Below are positions 14,363-22,724 of a DNA stretch of 43,116 nt, in pieces. Source of the DNA: Lachnospiraceae bacterium NC2008 (lineage in GTDB: Bacteria > Bacillota > Clostridia > Lachnospirales > Lachnospiraceae); assembly GCA_000687675.1 (NCBI GenBank), contig JHWS01000014.1, positions 1-43,116 on the forward strand. The letters run 5' to 3'. Numbering within the stretch: position 1 is the stretch's first letter; every line of letters begins with the position of its first letter. The position numbers and the translations under genes were made by a program. The notes beneath the pieces were generated by a model. The model ran no database searches. It was not told where the DNA came from and saw nothing but the letters and a program-made list of their open reading frames with translations.

Positions 14363-15048
14363 CCTGTCATATAGGAACTTCCATTTACAACTGACAGAAG
14401 GGCAGCAGCAACATCTTCAGGACTGCCAAAACGATTTGCAGGTATTTCCTCAAGCAAAGCAGCTCTGTCATCTTCTGATAGATGGGCGTTCATGGAAGTG
14501 TCTATGAATCCGCAGGCAAGGGCATTGACCTGGATACCACTTGGAGCAAGTTCTTTTGCAAGGGCTTTAGTGAAACTGTTGATTCCACCTTTGGTTGTGC
14601 TATATGCAACTTCCATAGATGCTCCGACGCAGCCCCAAACAGATGAGATGTTTACTATATGGCCACTGTGGTTTGAAAGCATAAGCTTTGTAGCTTCTTT
14701 AGATACATAGAATACAGAATCGAGATTTACGGATACTATATTTTTCCAGTCTTCTTCTGACATATCCTGTAAGAGACCAACATATGAGATACCAGCATTG
14801 TTAACTGCTAAATCAAGATGGTCTATCTGGCTAAATACATCTTTTATAAAGCTATAGGATGCAACATCACCTGCATATGTCTTAACTTTAATATTATGTG
14901 AAAGCCTAAGCTTTTCTGCATATTCATTTAAAGATTCGATATTGTTCTGGCATATAAGATGAAGGTCATAGCCTTCTTTTGCAAGGTTTGTAGCTATTGC
15001 CTTACCGATGCCTCTTGATGCTCCTGTAACTAATGCTGATTTGTTCAT
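14329..15048 (-). CDS. fabG: FabG-like short-chain dehydrogenase/reductase
   Basis: 239 residues. The cofactor loop TGASRGIG is at residues 8-15, NNAG at about 87-90, the catalytic Ser in NISSVWG and the catalytic Tyr-Lys in AYSTTKGG. The end, SSYMTGQVISVDGG, is the classic FabG C-terminus. FabG reduces 3-oxoacyl-ACP to 3-hydroxyacyl-ACP with NADPH. No other fatty-acid genes are adjacent, so it may act on a different ketone and the symbol is tentative. The gene lies divergently from trxB and its 3' end overlaps the GGDEF/EAL gene by 34 bp tail-to-tail. A weak GAGAATA lies before the ATG. Confidence 0.85.
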   Translation of the reverse strand: MNKSALVTGASRGIGKAIATNLAKEGYDLHLICQNNIESLNEYAEKLRLSHNIKVKTYAGDVASYSFIKDVFSQIDHLDLAVNNAGISYVGLLQDMSEEDWKNIVSVNLDSVFYVSKEATKLMLSNHSGHIVNISSVWGCVGASMEVAYSTTKGGINSFTKALAKELAPSGIQVNALACGFIDTSMNAHLSEDDRAALLEEIPANRFGSPEDVAAALLSVVNGSSYMTGQVISVDGGWI

Positions 15049-15106
15049 ATTATTCTCACAATTCTATGTTAATATACCTTACATCTAGGTTTGTTTTGTT
15101 TGATTT

Positions 15107-15134
15107 ATTATACAATAAGATAATTGATATGTAA
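15107..15134 (-). promoter_or_regulatory. Promoter of the fabG-like gene
   Basis: Minus strand: TTACAT (complement of 15129-15134) and a consensus TATAAT (complement of 15107-15112), 16 bp apart, about 60 bp before the start codon. On the other strand TTGTTT (15096-15101) and GATAAT (15119-15124), 17 bp apart, may serve trxB, so the two promoters would overlap. Confidence 0.5.
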
Positions 15135-15176
15135 TGTAAATATAACTTAAAAGTCTCAATAAGGAGGTTAACTGAT

Positions 15177-16100
15177 ATGTATGATTTAATAATAATTGGT
15201 GCAGGTCCTGCAGGTATTACAGCAGGTATATATGGCGTAAGAGCAGGTCTTAACACACTTGTGATTAATGGCGGCGGAGTCGGCGGCCAGATACTGAGCA
15301 CATATGAAGTAGACAACTATCCAACACTTAAGGGTATAAGTGGTATGGAACTTGGAACAAAACTTAAAGAACATGCTGATGCTCTTAAGGTTAGTATTGT
15401 GGATGAAAATGTATCATCTATTGAAAAAGCAGAGGGTCAGGTTACTTTATGGAAGGTAACAACAACAAAAGGCTCTTATGAAACAAAGACTATTGTTATA
15501 GCAACTGGTGCTCAGCCTAGAAAACTTGGTGCACCTGGAGAAGAAGAACTTACTGGTATGGGTGTATCTTACTGCGCAACATGTGATGGAGCATTCTACA
15601 GAGGAAGCGATGTTGCAGTTGTAGGTGGCGGAGATGTAGCTCTTGAAGATGCACTGTTTTTAGCAAGAGGTTCAAAGAAGGTTCATCTTATTCATAGAAG
15701 AGATGCTTTTAGAGCAGCAAAGGTGTTACAGGATGCAGTACTTGCTGCTGATAATATTGAGATTCATTATGACAGCGTAGTAGAGAATATCAAAGGGGTA
15801 GACGAAGGTGAAGTTAACGGACTTGAAATAAAGAATGTTAAGACAGGCCAGGTAGATACTCTTGATATAGAAGGAATCTTTATAGCTGTTGGAACCAAGC
15901 CTAATACAGACCTTGTCAAGGGCATAGTAGAGTGCGACCAGGCAGGCTATGTAGTAGCTGGAGAAGACTGCAGAAGTTCAGAAAAAGGAATCTACGCTGC
16001 AGGTGATTTAAGAACAAAAGCTTTAAGACAGGTAGTTACAGCGGTGGCAGATGGAGCAAATGCCGTAAAATCAATAGAAACAGACATTGTAGGCCTCTAG
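15177..16100 (+). CDS. trxB: Thioredoxin reductase
   Basis: 307 residues, standard for low-molecular-weight thioredoxin reductase. The FAD-binding motif GAGPAG is at 9-14, the redox-active CATC at Cys133-Cys136, and the NADPH-binding GGGDVA at about 149-154. A second FAD motif, GIYAAGDLR, is near residue 275. The enzyme passes electrons from NADPH through FAD and the cysteine pair to thioredoxin. AAGGAGG precedes the ATG. No thioredoxin gene is adjacent, and the gene appears to stand alone between fabG and the NlpC/P60 gene. Confidence 0.95.
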   Translation: MYDLIIIGAGPAGITAGIYGVRAGLNTLVINGGGVGGQILSTYEVDNYPTLKGISGMELGTKLKEHADALKVSIVDENVSSIEKAEGQVTLWKVTTTKGSYETKTIVIATGAQPRKLGAPGEEELTGMGVSYCATCDGAFYRGSDVAVVGGGDVALEDALFLARGSKKVHLIHRRDAFRAAKVLQDAVLAADNIEIHYDSVVENIKGVDEGEVNGLEIKNVKTGQVDTLDIEGIFIAVGTKPNTDLVKGIVECDQAGYVVAGEDCRSSEKGIYAAGDLRTKALRQVVTAVADGANAVKSIETDIVGL

Positions 16101-16137
16101 GATACAGCGCCTGAGCGACATAATAAGTCATGTTATG

Positions 16138-16166
16138 TTGACAAGAGTGTCAATAAGTGGTATAGT
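16138..16166 (+). promoter_or_regulatory. Strong promoter of the NlpC/P60 hydrolase gene
   Basis: TTGACA (16138-16143), 17-bp spacer, TATAGT (16161-16166). The spacer contains TGTCAA, which forms a small inverted repeat with the -35 (TTGACA-agag-TGTCAA, 16138-16153). The roughly 70-nt leader holds a tandem GTAACAATTT repeat (about 16178-16197). Confidence 0.72.
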
Positions 16167-16239
16167 AGTTGCAATCGTAACAATTTTGTAACAATTTGGG
16201 AATAGCAAAATCTATAAGCCTTTTAGGCAGGAGGGATTA

Positions 16240-17592
16240 ATGAAGAGAAGAGTGATAGCCTCATTGGCAGTCCTTGTATCGTCTTCAGTTATAGCATTAG
16301 GTTTTGAGGGTCACAACCTACATGCATCAGATTCTACAGATGTTTTACCAGCAGCAGGTGCAGCACTTGCTCTTGAAGAAGGAGCAGCGCCTGAGGATAC
16401 ATATGTTGACGATGAAGATGGAACTATAGTTAGTAAACCATCTACAAATGGAGTTCAAAGTGTAAATAGTGTTTCTGTAGCAAGTACTACAGAAAGTGAT
16501 AATAGTTTAGTGCTGGATACAATAGGAACCAGCACAGTCAATGTTGCAGATATAGTCGCTGATCCAATCGGAGACGGCGCAGATATGGCATTTCTTAATA
16601 ATGGCAATCTAGAAGCAGCAGCTAAGGCTCAGGAAGAAAAAGATCCTGAAAACTTTAGCCACCTGGTTATTGCTCAGGTTACTAACTATGTTAATGTTAG
16701 AGATATACCAAGCGAGACTGGTGAAGTTGTAGGTAAACTTTACGACAATTCTGTTGGTGATTTCATAGAAGAAGAAAATGGATGGTACAAGATTACATCT
16801 GGTAATGTTACCGGATATGTTAAAGCGGAGTATTGCGTAACAGGTGATGAAGCAATTGAACTTGCTAAGAAAGTCGGAACAAGACTTGCAACTGTTAACA
16901 CAACAACTCTTAAGGTTCGTACAGAAGCATCTACAGATGCTCAGGTACTTGGACTTGTTCCTATAGAAGAAGACCTTGTTGTACTTGAAGAGCTCGATGG
17001 ATGGGTTAAGGTATCTATCGAGGAAGGTGAAGGTTATGTTTCATCTGACTATGTAACTTTAAGTACTGATTTCGTAAAAGCAGAGTCTAAGGCAGAAGAG
17101 GAAGCAAGACTTGAAGCTGAAAGAAAGGCTCAGAGAGAAGCTCAGGAAGCATATGCTGCAGCTAAGGCTAAGTCTAAGACAAGTACTTCTTCGGAGACAG
17201 CTTCTTCAAGCAAAACATATAATGCTCCATCATTCTCAGATTCCAGCATGGGTAACAGCGTTGCTAACTACGCTTGCCAGTTCGTTGGTAATCCATATGT
17301 ATATGGTGGTTCGTCTCTTACAAACGGAACAGACTGTTCAGGATTTGTAATGAGTGTATATTCAGCATACGGCGTAAGCTTACCTCATTCTTCAAAGGCC
17401 GACAGAAGCGTTGGTTACGAGGTTGAAGGTGGTCTTGCCAATGCGCAGCCAGGTGATATAGTTTGCTATTCAGGTCATGTTGCTATCTACATTGGTAATG
17501 GTCAGATAGTTCATGCTAGTACAGCAAAGACTGGTATTATCATTTCCAATGCTAGCTATAAGAGCACACTTGCGGTTCGAAGAATTTTCTAA
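16240..17592 (+). CDS. Secreted SH3b - NlpC/P60 peptidoglycan hydrolase
   Basis: 450 residues. A signal peptide (about 1-30) leads to a disordered Ser/Ala/Asp-rich region. Two bacterial SH3 domains follow (about 145-198: TNYVNVRDIPSETGEVVGKL; about 215-268: TTLKVRTEASTDAQVLGLV), which bind the cell wall. An Ala/Glu/Lys-rich helical linker (about 280-325) connects to the C-terminal NlpC/P60 domain (about 335-450). The catalytic Cys366 is in TDCSGF, His413 in SGHVAIYIG, and a third polar residue lies in IVHAST. These enzymes cut the stem peptide (D-gamma-Glu to diamino acid) during growth and cell separation. AGGAGGG precedes the ATG. It is monocistronic with its own strong promoter. Confidence 0.93.
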   Translation: MKRRVIASLAVLVSSSVIALGFEGHNLHASDSTDVLPAAGAALALEEGAAPEDTYVDDEDGTIVSKPSTNGVQSVNSVSVASTTESDNSLVLDTIGTSTVNVADIVADPIGDGADMAFLNNGNLEAAAKAQEEKDPENFSHLVIAQVTNYVNVRDIPSETGEVVGKLYDNSVGDFIEEENGWYKITSGNVTGYVKAEYCVTGDEAIELAKKVGTRLATVNTTTLKVRTEASTDAQVLGLVPIEEDLVVLEELDGWVKVSIEEGEGYVSSDYVTLSTDFVKAESKAEEEARLEAERKAQREAQEAYAAAKAKSKTSTSSETASSSKTYNAPSFSDSSMGNSVANYACQFVGNPYVYGGSSLTNGTDCSGFVMSVYSAYGVSLPHSSKADRSVGYEVEGGLANAQPGDIVCYSGHVAIYIGNGQIVHASTAKTGIIISNASYKSTLAVRRIF

Positions 17593-17621
17593 AGCTTTTG
17601 TGTAAAATGCTATAATTTTAG

Positions 17622-17651
17622 TTGCTGAAAATGGTATCTCTATGTTATAAT
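17622..17651 (+). promoter_or_regulatory. Promoter of hpf
   Basis: TTGCTG (17622-17627), 18-bp spacer, TATAAT (17646-17651), about 35 bp before the hpf start. Another TATAAT lies at 17611-17616 without a good -35. Confidence 0.6.
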
Positions 17652-17687
17652 TACCATATCGAAAACCTAACGAAAGGGATGATGAAT

Positions 17688-18215
17688 ATGAAGTTTATAA
17701 TTTTAGGCAAGAACATTGATGTAACGGAGGGGCTTAGAAGCGCAGTAGAAGACAAAATAGGTAAACTTGAAAAATATTTTAGTCCTGAGACTGAAGTAAG
17801 AGTTACACTTAGCGTTGAGAAGGATAGACAGAAGATAGAAGTTACTATCCCAGTTAAGGGTAAGATTATTAGATCTGAACAGGTATCTAATGATATGTAT
17901 GTTTCAATTGATCTTGTTGAAGAGATTATTGAAAGACAGCTTAAGAAATATAAGACAAAGATTGTTGATCAGCAGCAGAATGCATCATACTTCAAAAAAG
18001 AGTTCATGGAGAAAGACTTCATGGATGAAGAAGAAGTTAAGATCATTCGTACAAAGAAGTTTGATATCAAGCCTATGTATCCAGAAGATGCATGTGTACA
18101 GATGGAGCTTCTTGGACATGATTTCTTCGTATTCAACAATGCTGATACAAACCAGATTAACGTTGTTTACAAGAGAAAAGGTAATACATACGGTCTTATC
18201 GAACCAGAAGATTAA
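17688..18215 (+). CDS. hpf: Ribosome hibernation promoting factor, long form
   Basis: 175 residues, the long Gram-positive form. The N-terminal domain (about 1-100, MKFIILGKNIDVTEGLRSAVEDKIGKLEKYF) is the YfiA/RaiA ribosome-binding fold. The C-terminal part (about 118-175, VKIIRTKKFDIKPMYPEDACVQMELLGHDFFVFNNADT) is the dimerisation domain that joins two 70S ribosomes into an inactive 100S particle in resting cells. I chose the start at 17688 because AAAGGG lies 9-14 bases upstream; earlier in-frame codons sit in the promoter. The gene has its own promoter and a strong terminator. Confidence 0.95.
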   Translation: MKFIILGKNIDVTEGLRSAVEDKIGKLEKYFSPETEVRVTLSVEKDRQKIEVTIPVKGKIIRSEQVSNDMYVSIDLVEEIIERQLKKYKTKIVDQQQNASYFKKEFMEKDFMDEEEVKIIRTKKFDIKPMYPEDACVQMELLGHDFFVFNNADTNQINVVYKRKGNTYGLIEPED

Positions 18216-18237
18216 AAAACATAATAATTGTACTTAA

Positions 18238-18263
18238 AGCGGAGCAATTTGCTCCGCTTTTTT
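18238..18263 (+). terminator. Terminator of hpf
   Basis: A perfect 9-bp GC-rich stem AGCGGAGCA / TGCTCCGCT with a 3-nt loop, followed by TTTTT: a textbook intrinsic terminator 22 bp after the stop codon. It separates hpf from the butyrate operon promoter. Confidence 0.92.
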
Positions 18264-18277
18264 ACGCTTATTTAGCA

Positions 18278-18307
18278 TTTACAAACACTTTTAGAATATG
18301 CTAAAAT
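18278..18307 (+). promoter_or_regulatory. Promoter of the butyryl-CoA operon
   Basis: TTTACA (18278-18283), 18-bp spacer, TAAAAT (18302-18307), about 70 bp before thl. A stem-loop at 18321-18343 lies in the leader. Confidence 0.65.
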
Positions 18308-18320
18308 ATTAATCGACTGA

Positions 18321-18343
18321 CGATAGCTGGATGGTTGCTATCG
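18321..18343 (+). promoter_or_regulatory. Inverted repeat in the leader of the butyrate operon
   Basis: Perfect 7-bp arms CGATAGC / GCTATCG separated by 9 bp (TGGATGGTT) begin about 14 bp after the -10. It could be a 5' mRNA hairpin or an operator. It does not match the Rex consensus (TTGT...ACAA). Confidence 0.5.
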
Positions 18344-18375
18344 CCTATGTAATTATTATTTGGAGGACAGAGAGT

Positions 18376-19581
18376 ATGTGTAAGAAAGTCGTTATCGCTA
18401 GCGCATGCCGTACCGCAATCGGTACAATGGGTGGAAGCCTTTCCACAACACCAGCAGCAGAACTTGGTGCTATAGTTATTAAGGAAGCAGTAAAGAGAGC
18501 AGGTATCAAACCTGAAGATGTTGATCATGTATATATGGGTTGCGTAATCCAGGCTGGTCTTGGACAGAACGTAGCTCGTCAGGCTACACTTAAAGCAGGT
18601 CTCCCAATTGAGACACCAGCAGTTACATCTAACGTTGTTTGTGGTTCAGGTCTTAACTGTGTTAACCAGGCAGCTCAGATGATTATGGCTGGTGATGCAG
18701 ACGTTGTTGTAGCAGGTGGTATGGAGAACATGTCTATGGCTCCATTTGCTATGCCTAATGCTAGATATGGTTACAGAATGATGTGGCCAAGCCAGTCTAA
18801 GGGTGGCATCGTTGATACTATGGTTAATGATGCACTTTGGGATGCATTCAACGATTATCATATGATTACAACAGCTGATAATATTGCTAAGCAGTGGAAT
18901 CTTACAAGAGAAGAACTTGATGAGTTCGCTCTTAAGAGCCAGCAGAAGGCTTGTGCAGCTATTGAAAGCGGCGCATTCAAGGACGAAATCGTTCCTGTAG
19001 AAATAAAGAAGAAGAAAGAAACAGTTGTATTTGATACAGATGAAGGACCAAGAGCTGGTTCTACAATGGAAGGACTTGCTAAGCTTCGTCCACTTAATCC
19101 AGACGGATTTGTTACAGCTGGTAACGCTTCAGGTATTAACGATGGTGCAGCAGCACTTGTTATCATGAGCGAAGAGAAGGCTAAGGAACTTGGCGTTAAG
19201 CCTATGGCTACATTCGTAGCTGGTGCTCTTGCAGGTGTTGATCCTTCAATCATGGGTATCGGACCTGTTGCAGCTACAAAGAAGGTTATGGCTAAGGCTA
19301 ACTACAAGATTGAAGACTTCGACATCATCGAAGCTAACGAAGCATTTGCTGCTCAGTCAGTTGCAGTTGGTAAGGATCTTGGTATCGATGTTGATAAGCA
19401 GCTTAACCCTAACGGTGGTGCTATCGCACTTGGTCACCCAGTTGGAGCTTCAGGCGCTCGTATCCTTGTTACACTTCTTCACGAGATGCAGAAGTCAGCT
19501 ACAGCTAAGAAGGGTCTTGCAACTCTTTGTATCGGCGGTGGTATGGGCTGCGCTACAATCGTTGAGAAATACGAAGCATAA
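18376..19581 (+). CDS. thl: Acetyl-CoA acetyltransferase (thiolase), butyrate pathway
   Basis: 401 residues. The acylated cysteine is Cys89 in NVVCGSG. The second active-site segment is GHPVGASG (His near residue 357), and the C-terminal catalytic Cys lies in CIGGGMGCA. It condenses two acetyl-CoA to acetoacetyl-CoA, the first step of crotonyl-type butyrate formation. The ATG at 18376 follows TTTGGAGGACA; a frame reaching 18331 would begin in the leader hairpin. It is first in thl-crt-hbd-bcd-etfB-etfA, all on one strand, with codon use typical of very highly expressed genes (CTT, GGT, GCT). Confidence 0.96.
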   Translation: MCKKVVIASACRTAIGTMGGSLSTTPAAELGAIVIKEAVKRAGIKPEDVDHVYMGCVIQAGLGQNVARQATLKAGLPIETPAVTSNVVCGSGLNCVNQAAQMIMAGDADVVVAGGMENMSMAPFAMPNARYGYRMMWPSQSKGGIVDTMVNDALWDAFNDYHMITTADNIAKQWNLTREELDEFALKSQQKACAAIESGAFKDEIVPVEIKKKKETVVFDTDEGPRAGSTMEGLAKLRPLNPDGFVTAGNASGINDGAAALVIMSEEKAKELGVKPMATFVAGALAGVDPSIMGIGPVAATKKVMAKANYKIEDFDIIEANEAFAAQSVAVGKDLGIDVDKQLNPNGGAIALGHPVGASGARILVTLLHEMQKSATAKKGLATLCIGGGMGCATIVEKYEA

Positions 19582-19610
19582 TTTAATATTTATATAGAAT
19601 GGAGATTACA

Positions 19611-20441
19611 ATGGAGTACATTTTATACGAAGTAAACGGTGCAGTTGCTACAATCACAATTAACCGTGAAAAAGCACTCAACGCTCTTAACTCTCAGGTT
19701 CTTGATGAACTTAATGAGACTCTTGATAATGTTGATTTAGCTACAGTAAGATGTCTTATCCTTACAGGTGCTGGCGAGAAGTCATTCGTTGCTGGTGCTG
19801 ATATAGGAGAGATGAGCACACTTACAAAGGCTGAAGGTGAAGCATTTGGTAAGAAGGGTAATGATGTATTTAGAAAGCTTGAAACATTCCCTATTCCTGT
19901 AATTGCAGCTGTCAATGGTTTTGCACTTGGTGGTGGATGTGAGATTTCTATGAGCTGTGATATCAGAATCTGTTCTGACAATGCTATGTTTGGTCAGCCA
20001 GAAGTTGGTCTTGGTATTACACCTGGATTTGGTGGTACACAGAGACTTGCTCGTCTTATCGGTGCTGGTATGGCTAAGCAGCTTATCTACACAGCTAGAA
20101 ACATCAAGGCTCCAGAAGCATATAGAATCGGTCTTGTTAACCAGGTTGTTTCTGCAGAAGTTGATGAAGCAGGCAACGTAGTTAAGTCAGCTAAGGAAGC
20201 TCTTATGGAAGCAGCAAACAAGATGGCTTCAACTATTGCAGCTAACGCTCCTATCGCAGTTCGTAACTGCAAGAAGGCAATCAATGATGGTCTTCAGGTA
20301 GATATGGACAAGGCAATCGTTATCGAAGAGAAGCTCTTTGGTGATTGCTTTGAGACAGAAGACCAGAAGGCTGGTATGGGCAACTTCCTTGAGAAGGACA
20401 AAGAAAAGAAACTTAAAGTTGTACCTTTCAAGAACTGCTAA
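19611..20441 (+). CDS. crt: 3-hydroxybutyryl-CoA dehydratase (crotonase)
   Basis: 276 residues, slightly longer than the usual 260 because of an insertion near residues 180-200 (VSAEVDEAGNVVKSAKEAL). Crotonase landmarks are present: the oxyanion-hole segments GAGEKSFVAGADI and NGFALGGGCEISMSCD, the latter carrying the first catalytic Glu in its usual place, and PEVGLGITPGFGGTQRL with the second. It removes water from 3-hydroxybutyryl-CoA to give crotonyl-CoA. The ATG at 19611 was chosen because ATGGAGAT at 19599 acts as its ribosome binding site. A 10-bp hairpin follows the gene. Confidence 0.95.
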   Translation: MEYILYEVNGAVATITINREKALNALNSQVLDELNETLDNVDLATVRCLILTGAGEKSFVAGADIGEMSTLTKAEGEAFGKKGNDVFRKLETFPIPVIAAVNGFALGGGCEISMSCDIRICSDNAMFGQPEVGLGITPGFGGTQRLARLIGAGMAKQLIYTARNIKAPEAYRIGLVNQVVSAEVDEAGNVVKSAKEALMEAANKMASTIAANAPIAVRNCKKAINDGLQVDMDKAIVIEEKLFGDCFETEDQKAGMGNFLEKDKEKKLKVVPFKNC

Positions 20442-20454
20442 TTTATTGTAAATA

Positions 20455-20478
20455 ACACTGCCTCTTATGAGGCAGTGT
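20455..20478 (+). promoter_or_regulatory. Intra-operon stem-loop between crt and hbd
   Basis: Perfect 10-bp stem ACACTGCCTC / GAGGCAGTGT with loop TTAT, 14 bp after crt. Only a short T-run (CTTTG) follows, so it is probably a partial terminator or an mRNA-stabilising 3' cap for thl-crt rather than a full stop. Confidence 0.65.
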
Positions 20479-20556
20479 CTTTGTGCGTTTAGGAGTATCT
20501 ATTTCTAAACATGAAATTATATAACATTATTAATTATTTATAAGGAGGACAACACA

Positions 20557-21429
20557 ATGAAGGTTGGTGTTATCGGTGCAGGAACAATGGGCCAGGGCAT
20601 TGCTAAGGCATTTGCTCAGACAGAAGGCTATGAAGTTGCACTCTGCGATATTAAGCAGGAGTGGGCTGAAGGCGGAAAAGACAAAATCAAGAAGGGTTAT
20701 GCTAGACTTGTAGAAAAAGGAAAGATGACACAGGAAGCTGTTGACGCTATCGTTAACAAGATTACTCCTGGTCTTAAGGAAGACCTTTGCAAGGATTGCG
20801 ACCTTATCGTTGAAGCAGCATTCGAAGATATGCAGGTTAAGAAGACAACATTTGCTGAACTTGACAAGATTGCTAAGCCAGAATGCGTATTCGCTTCTAA
20901 TACATCTTCACTTTCAATCACAGAAATCGGAAACGGTCTTAACAGACCTATGATCGGTATGCATTTCTTCAACCCAGCAGATCGTATGAAGCTTGTTGAA
21001 GTTATCGCTGGTGTTAATACACCTGCAGAGACAGTTGAGACAATCAAGAAGATCTCTGAAGAAATCGGAAAGACAGCAGTACAGGTTAACGAAGCAGCTG
21101 GTTTCGTAGTTAACCGTATTCTTATCCCAATGATTAATGAAGCAGCTTTCATCAAGATGGAAGGTGTATCTGATATCGAAGGTATCGATGCAGCTATGAA
21201 GCTTGGTGCTAACCATCCAATGGGACCACTTGAGCTCGGTGATTTCATCGGTCTTGATATCTGCCTCGCTATTATGGATGTTCTTTATAAGGAGACAGGC
21301 GATTCTAAGTATCGTGCTTGTCCACTTCTTAGAAAGATGGTTCGTGGTGGTAACCTTGGTTGCAAGTCTGGTAAGGGATTCTACATCTACAATGCAGACC
21401 GCACTAAGACAGCAGTTGATGCACAGTAA
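20557..21429 (+). CDS. hbd: 3-hydroxybutyryl-CoA dehydrogenase
   Basis: 290 residues. The NAD(P)-binding Rossmann motif is GAGTMGQGIA (residues 7-16). Active-site segments SNTSSLSITEI and GMHFFNPADRMKLVEVI contain the catalytic Ser and His, and GDFIGLDICL and the C-terminal CKSGKGFYIY are family-typical. It reduces acetoacetyl-CoA to 3-hydroxybutyryl-CoA, the second step of the pathway, although the gene lies third. TAAGGAGGACA precedes the ATG. The crt-hbd gap of 115 bp and a hairpin suggest differential mRNA stability. Confidence 0.96.
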   Translation: MKVGVIGAGTMGQGIAKAFAQTEGYEVALCDIKQEWAEGGKDKIKKGYARLVEKGKMTQEAVDAIVNKITPGLKEDLCKDCDLIVEAAFEDMQVKKTTFAELDKIAKPECVFASNTSSLSITEIGNGLNRPMIGMHFFNPADRMKLVEVIAGVNTPAETVETIKKISEEIGKTAVQVNEAAGFVVNRILIPMINEAAFIKMEGVSDIEGIDAAMKLGANHPMGPLELGDFIGLDICLAIMDVLYKETGDSKYRACPLLRKMVRGGNLGCKSGKGFYIYNADRTKTAVDAQ

Positions 21430-21459
21430 TAGAACCATAGCAGTATGATTTTTAACTGA

Positions 21460-21480
21460 CCTGTGGCTGATAGCCACAGG
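21460..21480 (+). promoter_or_regulatory. Intra-operon stem-loop between hbd and bcd
   Basis: Perfect 9-bp stem CCTGTGGCT / AGCCACAGG with a 3-nt loop, then CGGTTTT. It is the second internal hairpin of the operon. The weak T-run suggests partial termination or RNA protection. Confidence 0.65.
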
Positions 21481-21518
21481 CGGTTTTAAGAAATAAGATA
21501 AACGGAGGATTTAAAATC

Positions 21519-22685
21519 ATGGATTTTACATTGAGCAAAGAACATGAGATGGCAAGAACATTGTTCAAAGAATTTGCTGAGAACGAAGTTAAGCCACTTG
21601 CTCAGGAAATCGACGAAAACCACAGATTTCCAAGAGAAACAGTTGATAAGATGGCTAAGTATGGCTTTTTAGGTATTCCTGTACCAAAGGAGCTTGGTGG
21701 TCAGGGTTGTGATCCACTTACATACGTTATGTGTGTAGAGGAAATGAGTAAAGTTTGCGGTACTACAGGTGTTATCGTATCAGCACATACATCACTTTGT
21801 GTTGATCCTATCCAGACATTTGGTACTGATGAACAGAAGAAGAAATATCTTCCAGACCTTGCTTCTGGTAAGAAGCTTGGTGCTTTCGGTCTTACTGAGC
21901 CAGGTGCTGGTACAGATGCACAGGGACAGCAGACTAAGGCTGTACTCGATGGAGATGAGTGGATTCTTAACGGATCTAAGTGCTTCATTACAAATGGTAA
22001 GGAAGCTGACGTATATGTAATCTTCGCTGTAACAGGTAAGATTGAGAAGCGCGGTAAGATGATGAAAGAGATTTCAGCATTTATTGTTGAAAAAGGTACA
22101 CCAGGATTTACATTCGGTACTAAGGAAAACAAGATGGGTATCTGCGCATCTTCAACATACGAGCTTATCTTCACAGATTGCCGTATTCCTAAGGCTAACC
22201 TTCTTGGTGCTCAGGGTAAAGGTTTCAACATCGCTATGCACACACTTGATGGTGGTCGTATCGGTATTGCAGCTCAGGCTCTTGGTATTGCAGAGGGTGC
22301 TCTTGAAACAACTATCCAGTACGTAAAGGAAAGAAAGCAGTTCGGTCGTGCTATCGCTGCATTCCAGAATACACAGTTCCAGCTTGCTGACATGGCTACT
22401 AAGGTAGAAGCTGCTAAGCTTCTTGTATATAAGGCAGCTATGAAGAAGGCAGAGTACACAAAGAATCCTAAGGTTTCTTACTCAGTTGAAGCAGCTATGG
22501 CTAAGCTTTGCGCAGCAGAAGTTGCTATGGAAGTTACTACTAAGTGTGTTCAGTTACACGGTGGTTATGGATATATTAGAGAATATGATGTTGAGCGTAT
22601 GATGCGTGATGCTAAGATTACAGAAATCTACGAAGGAACATCAGAAGTTCAGAGAATGGTTATCAGCGCTAACTTACTTAAGTAG
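21519..22685 (+). CDS. bcd: Butyryl-CoA dehydrogenase
   Basis: 388 residues, an acyl-CoA dehydrogenase. FAD and substrate signatures include LGAFGLTEPGAGTDAQGQQTKA in the middle domain, and the C-terminal catalytic base is the Glu of ITEIYEGTSE near residue 367. GRAIAAFQNTQFQLADMATKVEAAKLLVY is the typical helix before it. Together with EtfAB this enzyme reduces crotonyl-CoA to butyryl-CoA by electron bifurcation, passing electrons from NADH to ferredoxin as well. CGGAGG precedes the ATG. The order bcd-etfB-etfA is the clostridial arrangement. Confidence 0.96.
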   Translation: MDFTLSKEHEMARTLFKEFAENEVKPLAQEIDENHRFPRETVDKMAKYGFLGIPVPKELGGQGCDPLTYVMCVEEMSKVCGTTGVIVSAHTSLCVDPIQTFGTDEQKKKYLPDLASGKKLGAFGLTEPGAGTDAQGQQTKAVLDGDEWILNGSKCFITNGKEADVYVIFAVTGKIEKRGKMMKEISAFIVEKGTPGFTFGTKENKMGICASSTYELIFTDCRIPKANLLGAQGKGFNIAMHTLDGGRIGIAAQALGIAEGALETTIQYVKERKQFGRAIAAFQNTQFQLADMATKVEAAKLLVYKAAMKKAEYTKNPKVSYSVEAAMAKLCAAEVAMEVTTKCVQLHGGYGYIREYDVERMMRDAKITEIYEGTSEVQRMVISANLLK

Positions 22686-22724
22686 TCTGAACCGGGCAAA
22701 ATAAATTAAAGGAGATAAGATACA

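Noticed and set aside
16101-17690. A riboswitch in the leaders of the NlpC/P60 or hpf genes
   Set aside because: The leaders are short and show none of the conserved cores of c-di-GMP, T-box, TPP or SAM riboswitches.
20697-21248. A 183-codon open frame opposite hbd
   Set aside because: It is the shadow of a highly expressed gene with strong codon bias. No ribosome binding site or recognisable domain is present.
20914-21477. A 187-codon minus-strand frame over hbd and the following hairpin
   Set aside because: Its composition mirrors the hbd reading frame, it is Cys/His/Ser-rich without a domain, and there is no promoter.
21701-22174. A 157-codon minus-strand frame inside bcd
   Set aside because: It is an antisense shadow of bcd, with long Ser/Pro/Val runs and no start signals.
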